Source of the DNA: Turnera subulata
Taxonomy: Eukaryota; Streptophyta; Magnoliopsida; Malpighiales; Passifloraceae
Direction of reading: 5' to 3'
NCBI GenBank assembly: GCA_028386065.3
Contig: JAKUCV010007371.1
Location: 47,675 to 111,674, forward strand
DNA: 64,000 bases
In this document: positions 24,079 to 35,162 of the stretch, in pieces
Position numbering within the stretch: position 1 is the first letter of the stretch
Layout: each line of letters opens with the position of its first letter
The notes under the pieces: generated by a model
Database searches by the model: none
What the model saw: the letters and a program-made list of their open reading frames with translations, nothing else
What the model was told of the DNA's origin: nothing
Made by a program: the position numbers and the translations under genes

Positions 24079-24988
24079 ATGCATATTAAAATAATTATAT
24101 TGATTAATTTAACCAATTATGGTAAAATAATTTTTTATACTTAAGAACCAAACACATTATCACCTAATATACCTATAATATTTAATCACCCTAATTCCAC
24201 CCTTTTTCTCAAAAAAACAAATACTTGCCACTCCTCTTCCTCCTCCCCTGTCGCTGTCGTCGTCCCCTCCCTACTCCTCTGACCTCAAACCCAACCCCCC
24301 CTCCTCTCCACAGATCTACCCGACGTTCTCAATCTAATTGATTCTTCTGGTGATGGCTTTCTCCCTCTCCCTCTCTCTCTCTCTCGTCCTCTCCTATGTA
24401 ACAACCGGCGCCTATCTCCTTCCCTATCTCTTCAGTTCTCCGATCACGCCCCTACTCTCCCTTTCTCGAGCCAAAACGCACGAGATATCCATCGGGCCAG
24501 CGGGAACGAGGCTCGACTTCGGCCATATCGACGACGGGATTCACGGTCGACGGAGAAACCTAGGTGGCCGGAGTAGAGTTCTTTTGTGGTGGCTCCCTTG
24601 GACGAGGTCCTTTCTCTTTCAGTTTTGTTTAGCTTTGATGTTGAAGCATGGTTCGGTTGTCTGTGAGTTCTGTTTCGCTGCCTTTGGCGGTTGCTATTTA
24701 AAAGTCCTCAATCTACTAGTATATTAGATTGAGGACGTCAGGTAGATCTGTGGAGAGGTGGGGGGCCCTCGGCAAGGAGCAAGGAGGGCGACGACATAAT
24801 CGAGATCGCCGATGATGGTTTTGCAGAGAACGAGCCGCACCGTGGGCGATTTGGATTGTGGCCGTGGTGTGGGATTCGTGCTCTGCTTTCTGCTGAGGCA
24901 TTCCAGCACGACAGAGAAGATTTGACCTATGTTGCATGGGTTTTCCTCTAGAGGTCGGGTCGAGCTCCACCAGGGACGACCAAAACTT
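24079..24988. other. MULE interior, left of the Reina insertion
   Basis: AT-rich to about 24200, then CT-rich and gene-like. A 43-base inverted pair, 24296-24338 and 24725-24768 (CTCTCCACAGATCTACC and its complement), can fold back over a loop of about 390 bases. The 129-codon open frame at 24338-24727 starts with a serine/leucine repeat and shows no domain, so I leave it uncalled. Confidence 0.5.
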
Positions 24989-25271
24989 TGCAGTATTTCT
25001 TTTATTCGTCTATTAGGACTCTATTTCAACTGTTAATTTTTTCATTAGGTTGGACCACATAGTACACGTGGCTAAACCATTTAAGTATTCAGGGTTAGTT
25101 TTTGACAGGCAATATATATGTATTGTTAGAGGAAAGAGAGTTACGTTTTGTAATTGGAATTGGTTATTGGAATGGAAACGCACTCTCCTCTTACAGTGCC
25201 AATCTTGTCTTGATTCTTTTTTTCTTATTTTTCTCTCAGGTTATCTTCTTCCACAGAAAATAACCATAACA
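24989..25271 (+). repeat. Reina 5' LTR
   Basis: 283 bp, TG...CA, followed by one T and the primer-binding site TTGGTAGCGG. It differs from the 3' LTR at roughly six sites. Confidence 0.85.
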
Positions 25272-25302
25272 TTGGTAGCGGAGCCACTGCTCCTCGGCTA
25301 TT

Positions 25303-26841
25303 ATGGCTCCGGAGCTCCGTTCTCACGACGCTCACAAATTTGATGAATCTCTCAAACAACTTGACCAACGCTGCGATCAGTTACAGATTCTATTGCTAGA
25401 TTCTCAAAAGAAGCATAATCGGGATATGGATGTTCTGAAGGCTATCCTTCAAACTTTATGTCGGCGATCCAAGAAGAGCCCAGTCCCAGATTTTGTTGCT
25501 GATGTCCCTCCACTACCCCTGGGTTCCTCTTCTACATCTCCGCCTATCTTTCCTACTCAGATCTCCACCAGTAGTAACTGTTCTTCTACTCATCTCTCTA
25601 CTCATCTTACTAAGCTAGATTTCCCTATTTTTCGTGGTGAAAATGTGGAAGGATGGCTTTATAAATGCAACCACTTTTTTGCTGTTGATCGCACTCCAGA
25701 AGATTCTACGGTCACTATTGCTATGATTCATTTGGAGGCCGATGCCCTTGAGTGGCACCAGTCGTTCATGAAAGCTTTTCCCTCTGAATCTATGGTTTCT
25801 TGGCCTGAATATTCCACTGCTATTGGTGCTCGTTTTGGTCGACATGCTTTTGAGGATCCCCTCTCTGATCTGTGTAACCTTAAGCAAACTGGCGATTTGG
25901 ACTCTTTTCTTAAAGCTTTTGATCAGTTGTATCATCGGGTGGATTTGTCTGATTCCCAGGCTCTTAGTATCTTCTTGGGCGCTTTGAGCCCCAATATTCA
26001 AGTCACAGTTCGTATGCTTCGGCCACAAACCGTGCGTGAGGCTCAAGCCTTAGCATGTATGCAGGACATTAATGTGGTTGCCCTTGCCACTAATACACTT
26101 CCTTCACCGTCCTCTACCATCGTTCCACCCCTACCACTCGCCTTACCCAAACCATCACCCACTTTTCTCACCAATAAAACCCCTATTTCACCCTTATCTA
26201 ATCCTAAATTTCCATTCCCTCCACCACCTCTTCCTCCTAAAACTTATCTCCCACCACACAAACGCCCTACTCCTAGTTTTAAACACTTATCTGAAGCAGA
26301 ACTAGCTGATAAGAGAGCTAAGAACCTCTGCTTTAAATGTGATGCAAAATATACCCCTACACACCGTTGTTCTGGTCGGAAAATTTTCCTATTGCATATG
26401 CCTGATGATCCTTCTGACGCTCTTAACCCTGAGGAAATTCCATTTTTCCTTCCATTAGATTCTTGGCCTACTGAGGACCAAGCCCCATATGTCTCCTTTA
26501 ATGCTATTTGTGGCATGGAATCTTGTGACACATTACGTTTCCAAGGTACCATTAATTCTCACCCTCTTCATATTCTTGTGGACAGTGGTAGTACACATAA
26601 TTTTTTGGATGAATACACTACTACATTATTAAAATTACCTGTCATCGACATTGACCCACTACCAATCACTGTTGCCAATGGTAAGCAACTCTACTACAAT
26701 AAAAAATGCAAGGAAATCTCTTGGCAGTTACAGGGTCATACTTTTACCACTACATTCTATATTTTGCCTCTCCACTTCTACCACTTGATTCTAGGTATGC
26801 AATGGCTACATATCTTGGGAGATACCATGTGCAATTTTTAG
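25303..26841 (+). pseudogene. Reina gag and protease (512 codons, then stop)
   Basis: The start ATGGCTCCGGAG follows the 5' LTR by 31 bases. Residues 1-95 are charged and glutamine-rich (possible coiled coil). The capsid-like region includes LTKLDFPIFRGENVEGWLYK, typical of plant gypsy gag. The nucleocapsid has CFKCDAKYTPTHRC. The protease motif ILVDSGSTHNFLD lies near residues 424-436. The frame ends in TAG at 26839-26841, although the same reading frame continues with related polyprotein text, so the stop looks like a later mutation. Confidence 0.85.
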
Positions 26842-26850
26842 CAACTCACC

Positions 26851-28709
26851 ATGCAATTTTTTCATGATGGTCAATTAATTAAGTTGCAAGGCATTCGTAC
26901 CTCTGTTCAAACAGTATCTGGTGAAGAGCTTACAAATATCTTAGCTCATCCTGAACAAGTGGCTGTTGTTCATAGGTGTGAACTACGGTTACAACTTCAC
27001 CCATTGACAACTCCAAATTCCACACTACTAGTGCTTCCCTTATTCCTCCAACAACCCAAAACCATCACTTACATGAGCTATTAGAACAATACTCTGATCT
27101 GTTCCAAGACACCACTCACTTACCCCCTACACGATCTCATGATCACCAAATTCCCTTACAACCTCACACTGCCCCTATTAATCTTCGACCTTATCGTCTT
27201 AACACTTCTCAAAAGGATGTTGTTGAATCCCTTATTCAAGAAATGCTCCGGGCTGGTATCATCCAACACAGCCACAGTCCTTTTGCTGCCCCCATTGTAC
27301 TTGTTAAAAAGAAAGATGGCTCTTGGCGTCTATGTGTGGATTACAGAGAGCTTAATAGGCACACTGTGAAAGACAAATACCCCATTCCACTCATTGAGGA
27401 GCTACTTGAAGAACTCCATGGTGCTACTGTTTTTTCTAAAATTGACCTTCGGTCTGGATACCATCAAATCTGGATGCACCTTCAAGATATCTATAAAACA
27501 GCTTTCAAGACTCATAATGGCCACTACGAGTTTTTGGTTATGCCATTTGGCCTTACCAATGCTCCATCCACCTTTCAAAGTTTGATGAATGAGATCTTTC
27601 GTCCCTTCCTACGCAAGTTCTTGTTGGTTTTCTTTGATGACATTTTGATTTACAGCCCTTCTATGGAAGCTCACCTAGAGCATCTACAACAAACCTTTCA
27701 GGTTTTGCGTGACCACAAGTTGTTTGCAAAGCTTAGAAAATGTGTTTTTGGAGGTTCACAGGTGGAATACCTGGGTCATATTATCTCTCAAGCTGGTGTC
27801 TCTACTGACCCTACTAAAATTCAAGCTGTGATTGATTGGCCAATTCCGACCACTCTTAAGCAACTTCGTGGCTTTCTTGGATTGACAGGCTATTATCGAA
27901 GGTTTATTTCTCGTTATGGTATTATTTGTAGGCCTCTTTATGATTTATTGAAAGCTGATTCTTTTTGTTGGCCTAATGCTGCTCAACATTCTTTTGATAC
28001 TTTAAAAAAGTTATTAACAGTTGCACCGGTGCTAGCACTCCCAGATTTTTCGCAGCCATTTATCTTGGAAACCGATGCCTCTACTCATGGTATTGGTGCT
28101 GTTTTGATGCAAGCAGGGCATCCCATTGCTTATATTAGTAAGGCATTGTCCGCTAGACACCAAGCTCTTTCTGTTTATGAAAAAGAAATGTTGGCCGTTT
28201 TATTTGCAGTCAAGAAGTGGGAACATTATCTAGTTGGTCGGCACTTTATTATCCGTTCTGATCACAAAAGTCTCAAATACCTTCTGGAACAGAAAGTGAG
28301 CATTCCAAGTCAGCACTATTGGCTGGCCAAGCTTATGATTTTTGATTATGAAGTACAATACAAAAGTGGCAAGGTGAATGTTGCTGCAGATGCCCTTTCA
28401 AGGATTCCTGGTTCTCACTTATTCTCTCTTGCGCTTTCTTCTATTTCTACTCATCTCATGGATCAGATTCAGGATAGCTATATTAATGATGCACACTTGA
28501 CTAGATTGATCCAGGATTTACAGAATGACCCTGCTTCTCACTCCAAATACTCTTTTACTAAGGGCTTGCTCTATCGGAAGCACAAACTTGTTGTAGGTGC
28601 AGATCCAATTCTCCGAGAATTACTTCTTACCACTTATCATGCCTCTTCTTTAGGAGGCCATTCTGGAGTACATGCCACTTACAAGCGCATAACTGCACTA
28701 TTCTATTGA
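26851..28709 (+). pseudogene. Reina reverse transcriptase and RNase H
   Basis: After a frame change near 27000-27060 a long frame (27243-28709) holds the reverse transcriptase. It has APIVLVKKKDGSWRLCVDYR, KYPIPLIEELLEELHGA and the catalytic FFDDILIYS. The usual position before DD is I or V; here it is F. RNase H follows with LETDASTHGIGAVLMQ, RSDHKSLKYLLEQK and AADALSRIPG. The start of the integrase zinc region (HASSLGGHSGVHATYKR) precedes a TGA stop at 28707-28709. Confidence 0.85.
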
Positions 28710-29875
28710 AAAGGATTACTGAAGCAAGTTCGCAAGTTTATCAGGGCTTGCACTATTTGTCAACAATATAAATATGATGCAGCTGCATCACCTGGGTTGT
28801 TGCAGCCCTTGCCTCTTCCTGAAGGTGTTTTTACCAATATTACTATGGATTTCATTGAAGGATTGCCAAAATCTCATGGTAAGGAGGTAATATTGGTCGT
28901 TGTTGATCGTCTTACAAAGTATGCTCACTTTATGGCTTTACCACATCCCTATTCTGCTATTAGTGTTGCTAAAGTGTTCCTTGATAATGTTTACAAGCTT
29001 CACGGGCTGCCACAATCTATCACTAGTGACAGGGACCCTATCTTCTTAAGTAACTTTTGGCGCGATCTCTTCTCTTTACAAGGAGTTCAACTTCAATATT
29101 CCACTACTTATCACCCCCAAACTGATGGTCAAACTGAAGTTGTCAACCGTTGTTTGGAGACTTATCTTCGTTGTATGGCTGGTGATAATCCGGCCTCTTG
29201 GAGTGATTGGTTAAGCCTTGCTGAGCACTGGTACAATACAAACTTCCACACCACACTGCAAACCATCCCCTTTGAGGCTCTTTATGGATATCCTCCACCA
29301 TTGCATTTGCCTTATTATCATAAGGACTCTTCTGTTGAGGCTGTAGACCGTCTGCTAAAGGATAGAGAGACCATGATTCAGCAACTTAAGCACCAACTCA
29401 TTCGTGCTCAACAACGTATGATGACTTAAGCTAACAAACATCAGTCTGAAAGGGAATTCACTATTGGGGATTGGGTATACTTAAAATTACAACCTTACTG
29501 CCAAAAAAGTCTTAAGAAACCTGGTTCCCACAAGCTTGCTCCTAAATACTATGGCCCTTTTCGGATTGTTGACAAGATAGGCAAAGTTGCCTACAAGCAT
29601 GATCTTCCAGCTGCATCCCAAATCCACAATGTCTTCCATGTTTCTCAACTTAAAAGATCTATTGGAGCTCCCATTTACCCTGGCACTATTCCTACTTCAT
29701 TTACAACTACTTCTCCACAACCTGCAGCTATTTTGGCTCGAGAAATGGTGAAGTGTGGTAATATTGCTGCCACCAGATTACTAATTCAATGGACCAGTTC
29801 CACCCCTTCAGATGCCACTTGGGAGTTTGCAGATGAGATACGTGCACGATTTCCAAATTTTTCCCTTGAGGACTA
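28710..29875 (+). pseudogene. Reina integrase and chromodomain-like tail
   Basis: In the same frame as the reverse transcriptase, the text continues with CTICQQYK, then the integrase core: Asp in ITMDFIEGLP, Asp in SITSDRDPIF and Glu in GQTEVVNRCLE, so the DDE triad is kept. A TAA at 29427-29429 interrupts it. The tail has GPFRIVDKIGK, HNVFHVSQLKR and ILAREMVKCGN...ATWEFADEI, a chromodomain-like ending that closes with TAG near 29873. Confidence 0.85.
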
Positions 29876-29899
29876 GGGAAACTAAGGAGGGAAATTTGT

Positions 29900-30182
29900 T
29901 GCAGTATTTCTTTTATTCGTCTATTAGGACTCTATTTCAACTGTTAATTTTGTCATTAGGTTGGACCACATAGTACACGTGGCTAAACCATTTAAGTATT
30001 CAGGGTTAATTTTAGACAGGCAATATATATGTATTGTTAGAGGAAAGAGAGTTATGTTTTGTAATTGGAATTGGTTATTGGAATGGAAACGCACTCTCCT
30101 CTTACAGTGCCAATCTTGTCTTGATTCTTTTTTTCTTATTTTTCTCTCAGATTATCTTCTTCCATAGAAAATAACCATAACA
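29900..30182 (+). repeat. Reina 3' LTR
   Basis: 283 bp, TG...CA, preceded by the purine tract AAGGAGGGAAATTTG. Confidence 0.85.
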
Positions 30183-30750
30183 AGTTTGATTTCAACGGTT
30201 AAGGACCTGAAATTGTTTCTTTTTTTAACAATGTGTTGGGATTGATGGTTTTTTTAGCTGATGCTGCGGGTTTTGATTTGGTTATGATGGCTGTGGTGTT
30301 TGGTGAAGATGGCAACATGGGATGAAATTATTTCTTTTGGGTGCCGATGATGTAGCAGAGGAATGGGGGGATTCCAGTTGGGGTTAGGGTTTCTGCCATG
30401 GATTGAAGCTCTTGATTTACGATTTGGTTCGTGTCTCTATCGCCTAGCTTGACAGTGACGATGGAGGAGGAAGGGACGGTGGTGGTAAGGGAGGAGGAGT
30501 CGTTGGAGTTCATCTTCTTCCTCCCGAAATTGTCGAGAAAGAATTAAGTTATAATTTTATTAACTACCAAAAAAAACTATTATCATGTACACTGAGGTTA
30601 TAATGTGTTTAGTTAGTAACTTTATAAAATCATTTTATTCTAATTTTTTTAAAACAATTGTATTAAAAAAATTTAAAATAAGTTACCAAAAAAATTGTTG
30701 AATATATTTTAAAAATATGGAGATAAATACTTTCAGTCAAATTTATTGGT
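30183..30750. other. MULE interior, right of the Reina insertion
   Basis: A 61-codon minus-strand frame (30513-30328) begins MNSNDSSSLTTTVPSSSIVT and has normal-looking codon use. It could be a captured first exon, but I do not recognise it. The rest is AT-rich. Confidence 0.35.
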
Positions 30751-31207
30751 TTATTAAATTAATAACACTACAATAATGTGATTGGTTAAATTAATCAATA
30801 TAATAATTTGTTTGGTTTTTTTGTTTTTTTGGGTATTAAATTAATGAGAAAAAATGATTTGCTTAGAATCTTTTTATTAAAAAAAAATCCACTCTATATT
30901 TTAAAATATTATTATTTTATTTAGGACCCTACATTCTACGTGTCGATTTCTCATTCGTCCACGTCAGCCAGGGGCGCCAACGGGGCACGAGCAGCCATGT
31001 GGCATGTCCACATCAATCTCCAGCACATGTCAAATTGGGTGAATAGTGCTTCAATTTTGACTTCTGGCGATTTGAAATGGATTTGGATAAATGAGTACCC
31101 AAATCGAAAGAAATGTGGTAACTTGGAGGGAAAATTGAATTTTTTGTAACTTGATACCCAAACTGTAGTTTTTGGGTTAACTGAGGTCCTATTTTAGGCA
31201 TTATGCC
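30751..31207 (-). repeat. MULE right terminal inverted repeat
   Basis: Inverted partner of 23620-24078. It ends GGCATTATGCC followed by TSD TTAAAACTA. Confidence 0.85.
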
Positions 31208-32948
31208 TTAAAACTACAATTAAAAACCTCCACATGGCAAAAAATGAAGGCCTAAAAAATCTTATGTGTCAACACCTGGTGAGGGTATCAGTTTTACATA
31301 TATATAATAGATATCTAATGCTTTACCAAACTCTCAATCATTCGGCCAATGAAAAGATTGGACAAGCATAAGAAAAATTATTTTTTTTATTTTAATCTAT
31401 CTCTGCAAAATAAAATAAATCATTCTTAGGTGCACGATTTAATCTTTTAAAAAAGTATCATCAAAGAAATATCAAAGATTGTGTATACAACACTAGGGAA
31501 TGGAAGTGGGGAAAAAAAATCCAAGAATCACACTAGTATTTTGCGAAAAAAATTGAAAAAAAAAAAAGAAAGTGTGATTGTGCTTTTCGCCCAAAAAAAT
31601 CGTATGTTCCACAACGAATGGATAACGATTCCAATCCAGACGCATATCAAAAGAATCACAAAAGTTAGCAATAATAAAAATTATTGATGTACAAGTTTCA
31701 ATCCAAGCGCATACTAAATAATTTGCAAAAATTGTCAATAAAAACTAATGATGTACAAGTTTCGATCGAAGTGTAAGAATCAGATCGAGACAAAAATTAA
31801 ATTGGGATAATGATGTACCAATCAAATCGAGACAATTATATAAACTCAAGTTTAATGGAGAGATTTAATTTTTGTTTACGACACAAATCAAAAATAATTA
31901 TCAAAACTACCTTGAATAAACTCAAATGAAAATGATAAATCTTTTTTCATTTGAATAACCAGAGGTAAGAATTTTTCATAGTTGCTGACAATGCACAATA
32001 TCAGTCTTCAAACACTTTTTTCTATATATTTAAAAACTCTTTGGTAACATTATAAATGAATGCTTTAATTTTTATCATTGTAGTGCATGTTTTGTTGTTT
32101 TCGTAGGATGACATAAACTCATTCAGCTAGAGACTATATAATTTCTTATTGCAGGCACTTTTATATAACACACTCAACTTTCATCAACTCATAGGATATG
32201 ATGCAAGAATAGTTGATTTTATATTACATGTGCTGATTTGTATTCAAAATTTTATTATGCTAGGAGTTACAAAGAAAATAAATAATAATTTTCTTTCAAT
32301 TCAAAAAAAACTTTAACTTAGAAAAATCATAGAGACGTGAGGAAGGAGAAGTTTAAATACTTACAATCTTAATACTTTTTCGATGAAGCAATATTTCATT
32401 AAGCTTACAGATTAAATAGATTAAATATATGCACATATGTGTATGGACAACATACACATTACATGGTTGCTTTTGTAACTGAAAGCGCAATATCATATAT
32501 TTCTTCAGATAAAATCCTTACTTTATCACTATATGTTTCTAAAAGTGAAAAGTGGAATACAAGTGGCAAGAATTCCTTTAGACAAGATTTTTATTTACTG
32601 CTAAATGCTCAGTATAAAATATGGTATTTCTTAGGTTCTGCATATTTAGAATCTTGGCATATTTAGTTCTGTTGATATTTACCTCAAGCTGCATTTCTTA
32701 CTTAAGATGTCAAATTGTGTTCAAAATTTTCTATTCTTTAATTTTTGCGTATTTAGAATCTCCATATATTTAGTTTTATTTATGTGTACCTCTGTATATT
32801 TAATAGTATATATGAAATTATATTCAAAATTTTTAATCATAAGCTAATTTTTATGTTACATTGTGTATCTGATGCTATATAGAGATTTTCTTTTCCAATT
32901 AGCACTGCAACTAATTGTTTTTGATTTTTTCTATTTTATTCAGGTGTC

Positions 32949-33383
32949 ATGGCTCAAGTTGCATTTTCTTATCGACTCATGTTGAGAGATATATCAGTGA
33001 GATTTGGTTTGCCCCCTCCAATAGATCAATTATTAGAAATTAGAGAAATCAAAGTACCAGCGATTACTGTAAATTTGCATTTGAGGCTAGGAATTGATGA
33101 TATACTATCATTCGTAACTGTTGAGACATACCTTATAGAAGGGGTCCTAGAAATTCCAGAGTTGGTAGCTCGAAGAATGATTTGGTCTATTATAGGAATA
33201 TTAAATGTTGAAGTAATTGACATTAATTATTATGATAAGATCCAGCTGTATGTACATATGCAGGAAGTTAAAAAAGTGAATGTTAGGCTAGAAGATGCTC
33301 TCTGGGATATCACAATTACGGTGCAAAATTTGAAAAAAAAAATAGATGAATTGCAGGATATATGTTTAGGTGTGATGAGGTAG
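32949..33383 (+). CDS. Uncharacterised 144-aa protein, possible dsRBD-like fold and C-terminal coiled coil (copy A)
   Basis: I do not recognise this gene. An acceptor CAG at 32941-32943 sits just before the start, and the same acceptor-start layout recurs in copy B at 58651-58660, so the ORF begins an exon after a 5'-UTR intron. Residues about 12-75 read FGLPPPIDQLLEIREIKVPAITV...PELVARRMI. The layout loosely resembles a double-stranded-RNA-binding domain (short helix, GLPxPxY-like strand, xxxVxV, then a helix). Residues about 95-140 (MQEVKKVNVRLEDALWD, LKKKIDELQ) are heptad-like. About 70% of residues agree with copy B over the first 67 aligned positions. The stop at 33381 comes earlier than in copy B. 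Its 5' exon and intron are split by large insertions. Confidence 0.4.
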   Translation: MAQVAFSYRLMLRDISVRFGLPPPIDQLLEIREIKVPAITVNLHLRLGIDDILSFVTVETYLIEGVLEIPELVARRMIWSIIGILNVEVIDINYYDKIQLYVHMQEVKKVNVRLEDALWDITITVQNLKKKIDELQDICLGVMR

Positions 33384-33735
33384 TGGACATCTTGCTAAAC
33401 AGGTTTTCACACTTTTCTGCACAATCGAAAGAAATTAGTACAATCAGAGTTTCAGACATATAAATGTACAAGTATATTTTTATATATGGTTAGCAATTGT
33501 AAAAATGAGAAGTTTACTGCATAGATTTTCTGTTAAACATATATGTAATGGAATTTCTTTTGATTCATTAAACTGTATTTTCATGTTATATTAGGATTAT
33601 CGAATGTTGGGTTATATTAAATATATTTTTTTAATGAAATAATATTTATATTGTTAATAGTTTGTCAACAAGATGTAATGTTGACATTATAATTTATAAT
33701 TTATAATTAAATTGATCTCTCTTTATAATTTTTAA

Positions 33736-34305
33736 TGAAGCGCCCCGACCCGTATTTACCAAACACAGTAAACACGTGCCGAAACTATTCTTATTGATAG
33801 AACAGACAGTACATCGCAATCAAAATACTACACAGTGAATCCAAATACAATAGAAGTTCCCAAGACATTATCCGTCACCCATACTCGGGGACCATTATTC
33901 AATCCACACCCTCAAAGCTCATCATCAGCAGCAAAATATAGTACAAACAACATCACAGGCATAATAGGAAAGCAGCAACACAACAGCATGTATAATACAG
34001 TAGCGAAGTCTTATATGCACATGGAGCGGAGGTATGGATCCAGGGTCAGGTGGAGAAGAAAGTAGCAGCCATCGAACGTCGTACCTGAACTACGAAACAA
34101 CTTAACCTGTGGGATGAAACCCCGCAAGCGAGGGGTGAGTCCGAAGTGCTCGCCGACCATGGATAAACAGAGATATGCAGGCAACCATAATACTTTCGAA
34201 GAAAATACCAGCAAAAGACAACTCAAGAATCAACCAAATCATGACTGAGCCAATACCAAAAGAATAATTATTATTATTACCAATTTTATCTTTCGGGGTC
34301 CTGTC
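33736..34305 (-). repeat. Truncated Tekay 3' LTR
   Basis: It begins TGAAGCGCCCCGACCCG, as does the full LTR at 36826. The match ends at the CTGTC near 34305, where reverse transcriptase sequence begins. Confidence 0.9.
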
Positions 34306-35162
34306 TTGGGTGGCTCCCACTCTAGAACAGCTTTTACCTTGGCAGGGTCAACTTTAATCCCATCCCCGGATACAACATGTCCAAGGAATGCAACTTCCTC
34401 AAGCCATAACTCGCACTTACTGAACTTGGCATATAACTGTTTCTCTCGCAGCCTCTGTAGTACTACCCTCAGGTGCTCTTCATGTTCTTCCTTGCTCTTG
34501 GAGTATATCAGAATATCGTCCATGAATACTACCACAAACTTGTCCAAGAACTCGTTTAGGACCAAGTGCATCAAGCACATGAAGACTGCAAGTGCATTGG
34601 TCAAGCCGAAAGGAACCACTGTGAACTCAAAGTGTCCATACCGAGTACGAAAGGCTGTCTTCGGTATGTCCTTCTCTGCAATCTTGACCTGATGGTAGCC
34701 AGACCGAAGATCAATCTTGGAAAACACGGTAGCTCCCTGTAACTGATCAAAAAGGTCATCAATCCTGGGAAGCGGGTACTTGTTCTTCAGTGTCACTTTG
34801 TTCAGCTGTCGGTTGTCCACACACATACGTAAATTGCCATCTTTCTTCTTCACAAAGAGAACTGGTGATCCCCAAGGTGATGTACTAGGTCTGATGAATC
34901 CCTTCTCAAGCAGCTCATCTAACTGTTTCTTCAACTCCTGGAGTTCTGTCGGTGCCATCCGGTACAGTGCCATCGAAATAGGTGTCCCTCCCGGCATCAA
35001 ATCGATGGTGTACTCAACTTCCCTGTCAGGTGGCAATCCTGGTAAATCCTCTGGAAACACATCTGAAAACTCCCTCACAACTGTGATGTCCCCTAAAACC
35101 GGAGTTTGAACTTCTTCACCCGTAATATGAGTCAAGAAAGCATCTGGACCATGCGGCTTCAT
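34306..35162 (-). pseudogene. Tekay reverse transcriptase (truncated polyprotein)
   Basis: A clean 307-codon frame (35162-34239) starts [12 protein letters not shown]. It contains [69 protein letters not shown] and the catalytic [15 protein letters not shown]. After [10 protein letters not shown] the frame runs into LTR sequence because of the deletion, giving a short non-native tail with an isoleucine run. Reverse transcriptase thumb, RNase H and integrase are absent. Confidence 0.9.

Larger units (their letters stand above)
24989..30182 (+). mobile_element. Reina-type Ty3/gypsy retrotransposon, recent but disabled
   Basis: Two 283-bp LTRs (24989-25271 and 29900-30182) begin TGCAGTATTTC and end CATAACA. 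Counting by eye they differ at about six positions (about 2%), so the insertion is young. TTGGTAGCGGAGCC after the 5' LTR is the primer-binding site; AAGGAGGGAAA before the 3' LTR is the polypurine tract. Order gag-PR-RT-RNaseH-IN with a short chromodomain-like tail and small LTRs fits the Reina chromovirus clade. The polyprotein has stops at 26839, 28707 and 29427 and a frame change near 27000-27060. A clean TSD was not found (AACTT versus AGTTT). Confidence 0.85.
23620..31207. mobile_element. Mutator-like element (non-autonomous) with about 458-bp terminal inverted repeats
   Basis: The left TIR is 23620-24078 and the right TIR 30751-31207, both starting GGCATAATGCC from outside. A perfect 9-base TSD TTAAAACTA flanks them at 23611-23619 and 31208-31216, diagnostic for the Mutator superfamily. 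Without the Reina insertion it is about 2.4 kb. No MURA/MUDRA transposase text was found. The interior has GC-richer, gene-like sequence, as in Pack-MULEs, but no source gene was recognised. Confidence 0.85.
21104..31311 (-). mobile_element. Non-autonomous Helitron, itself carrying later insertions
   Basis: On the minus strand the element starts TCTATTATATATATG (31311 leftward) and ends CTAG at 21107-21104. A 7-bp hairpin (CCCATGG/CCACGGG, one G-T pair) lies seven bases before CTAG. The host dinucleotide is A (21103) and T (31312), the standard Helitron A|T target. Copy B reads straight through this point at 57821/57822, giving an empty site. No Rep or helicase text is visible, so it is non-autonomous. 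It contains a 150-base tandem array, a foldback element and a MULE. Confidence 0.85.

Noticed and set aside
24989..30182. A TSD for the Reina element
   Set aside because: AACTT and AGTTT do not match; I cannot call it a duplication.
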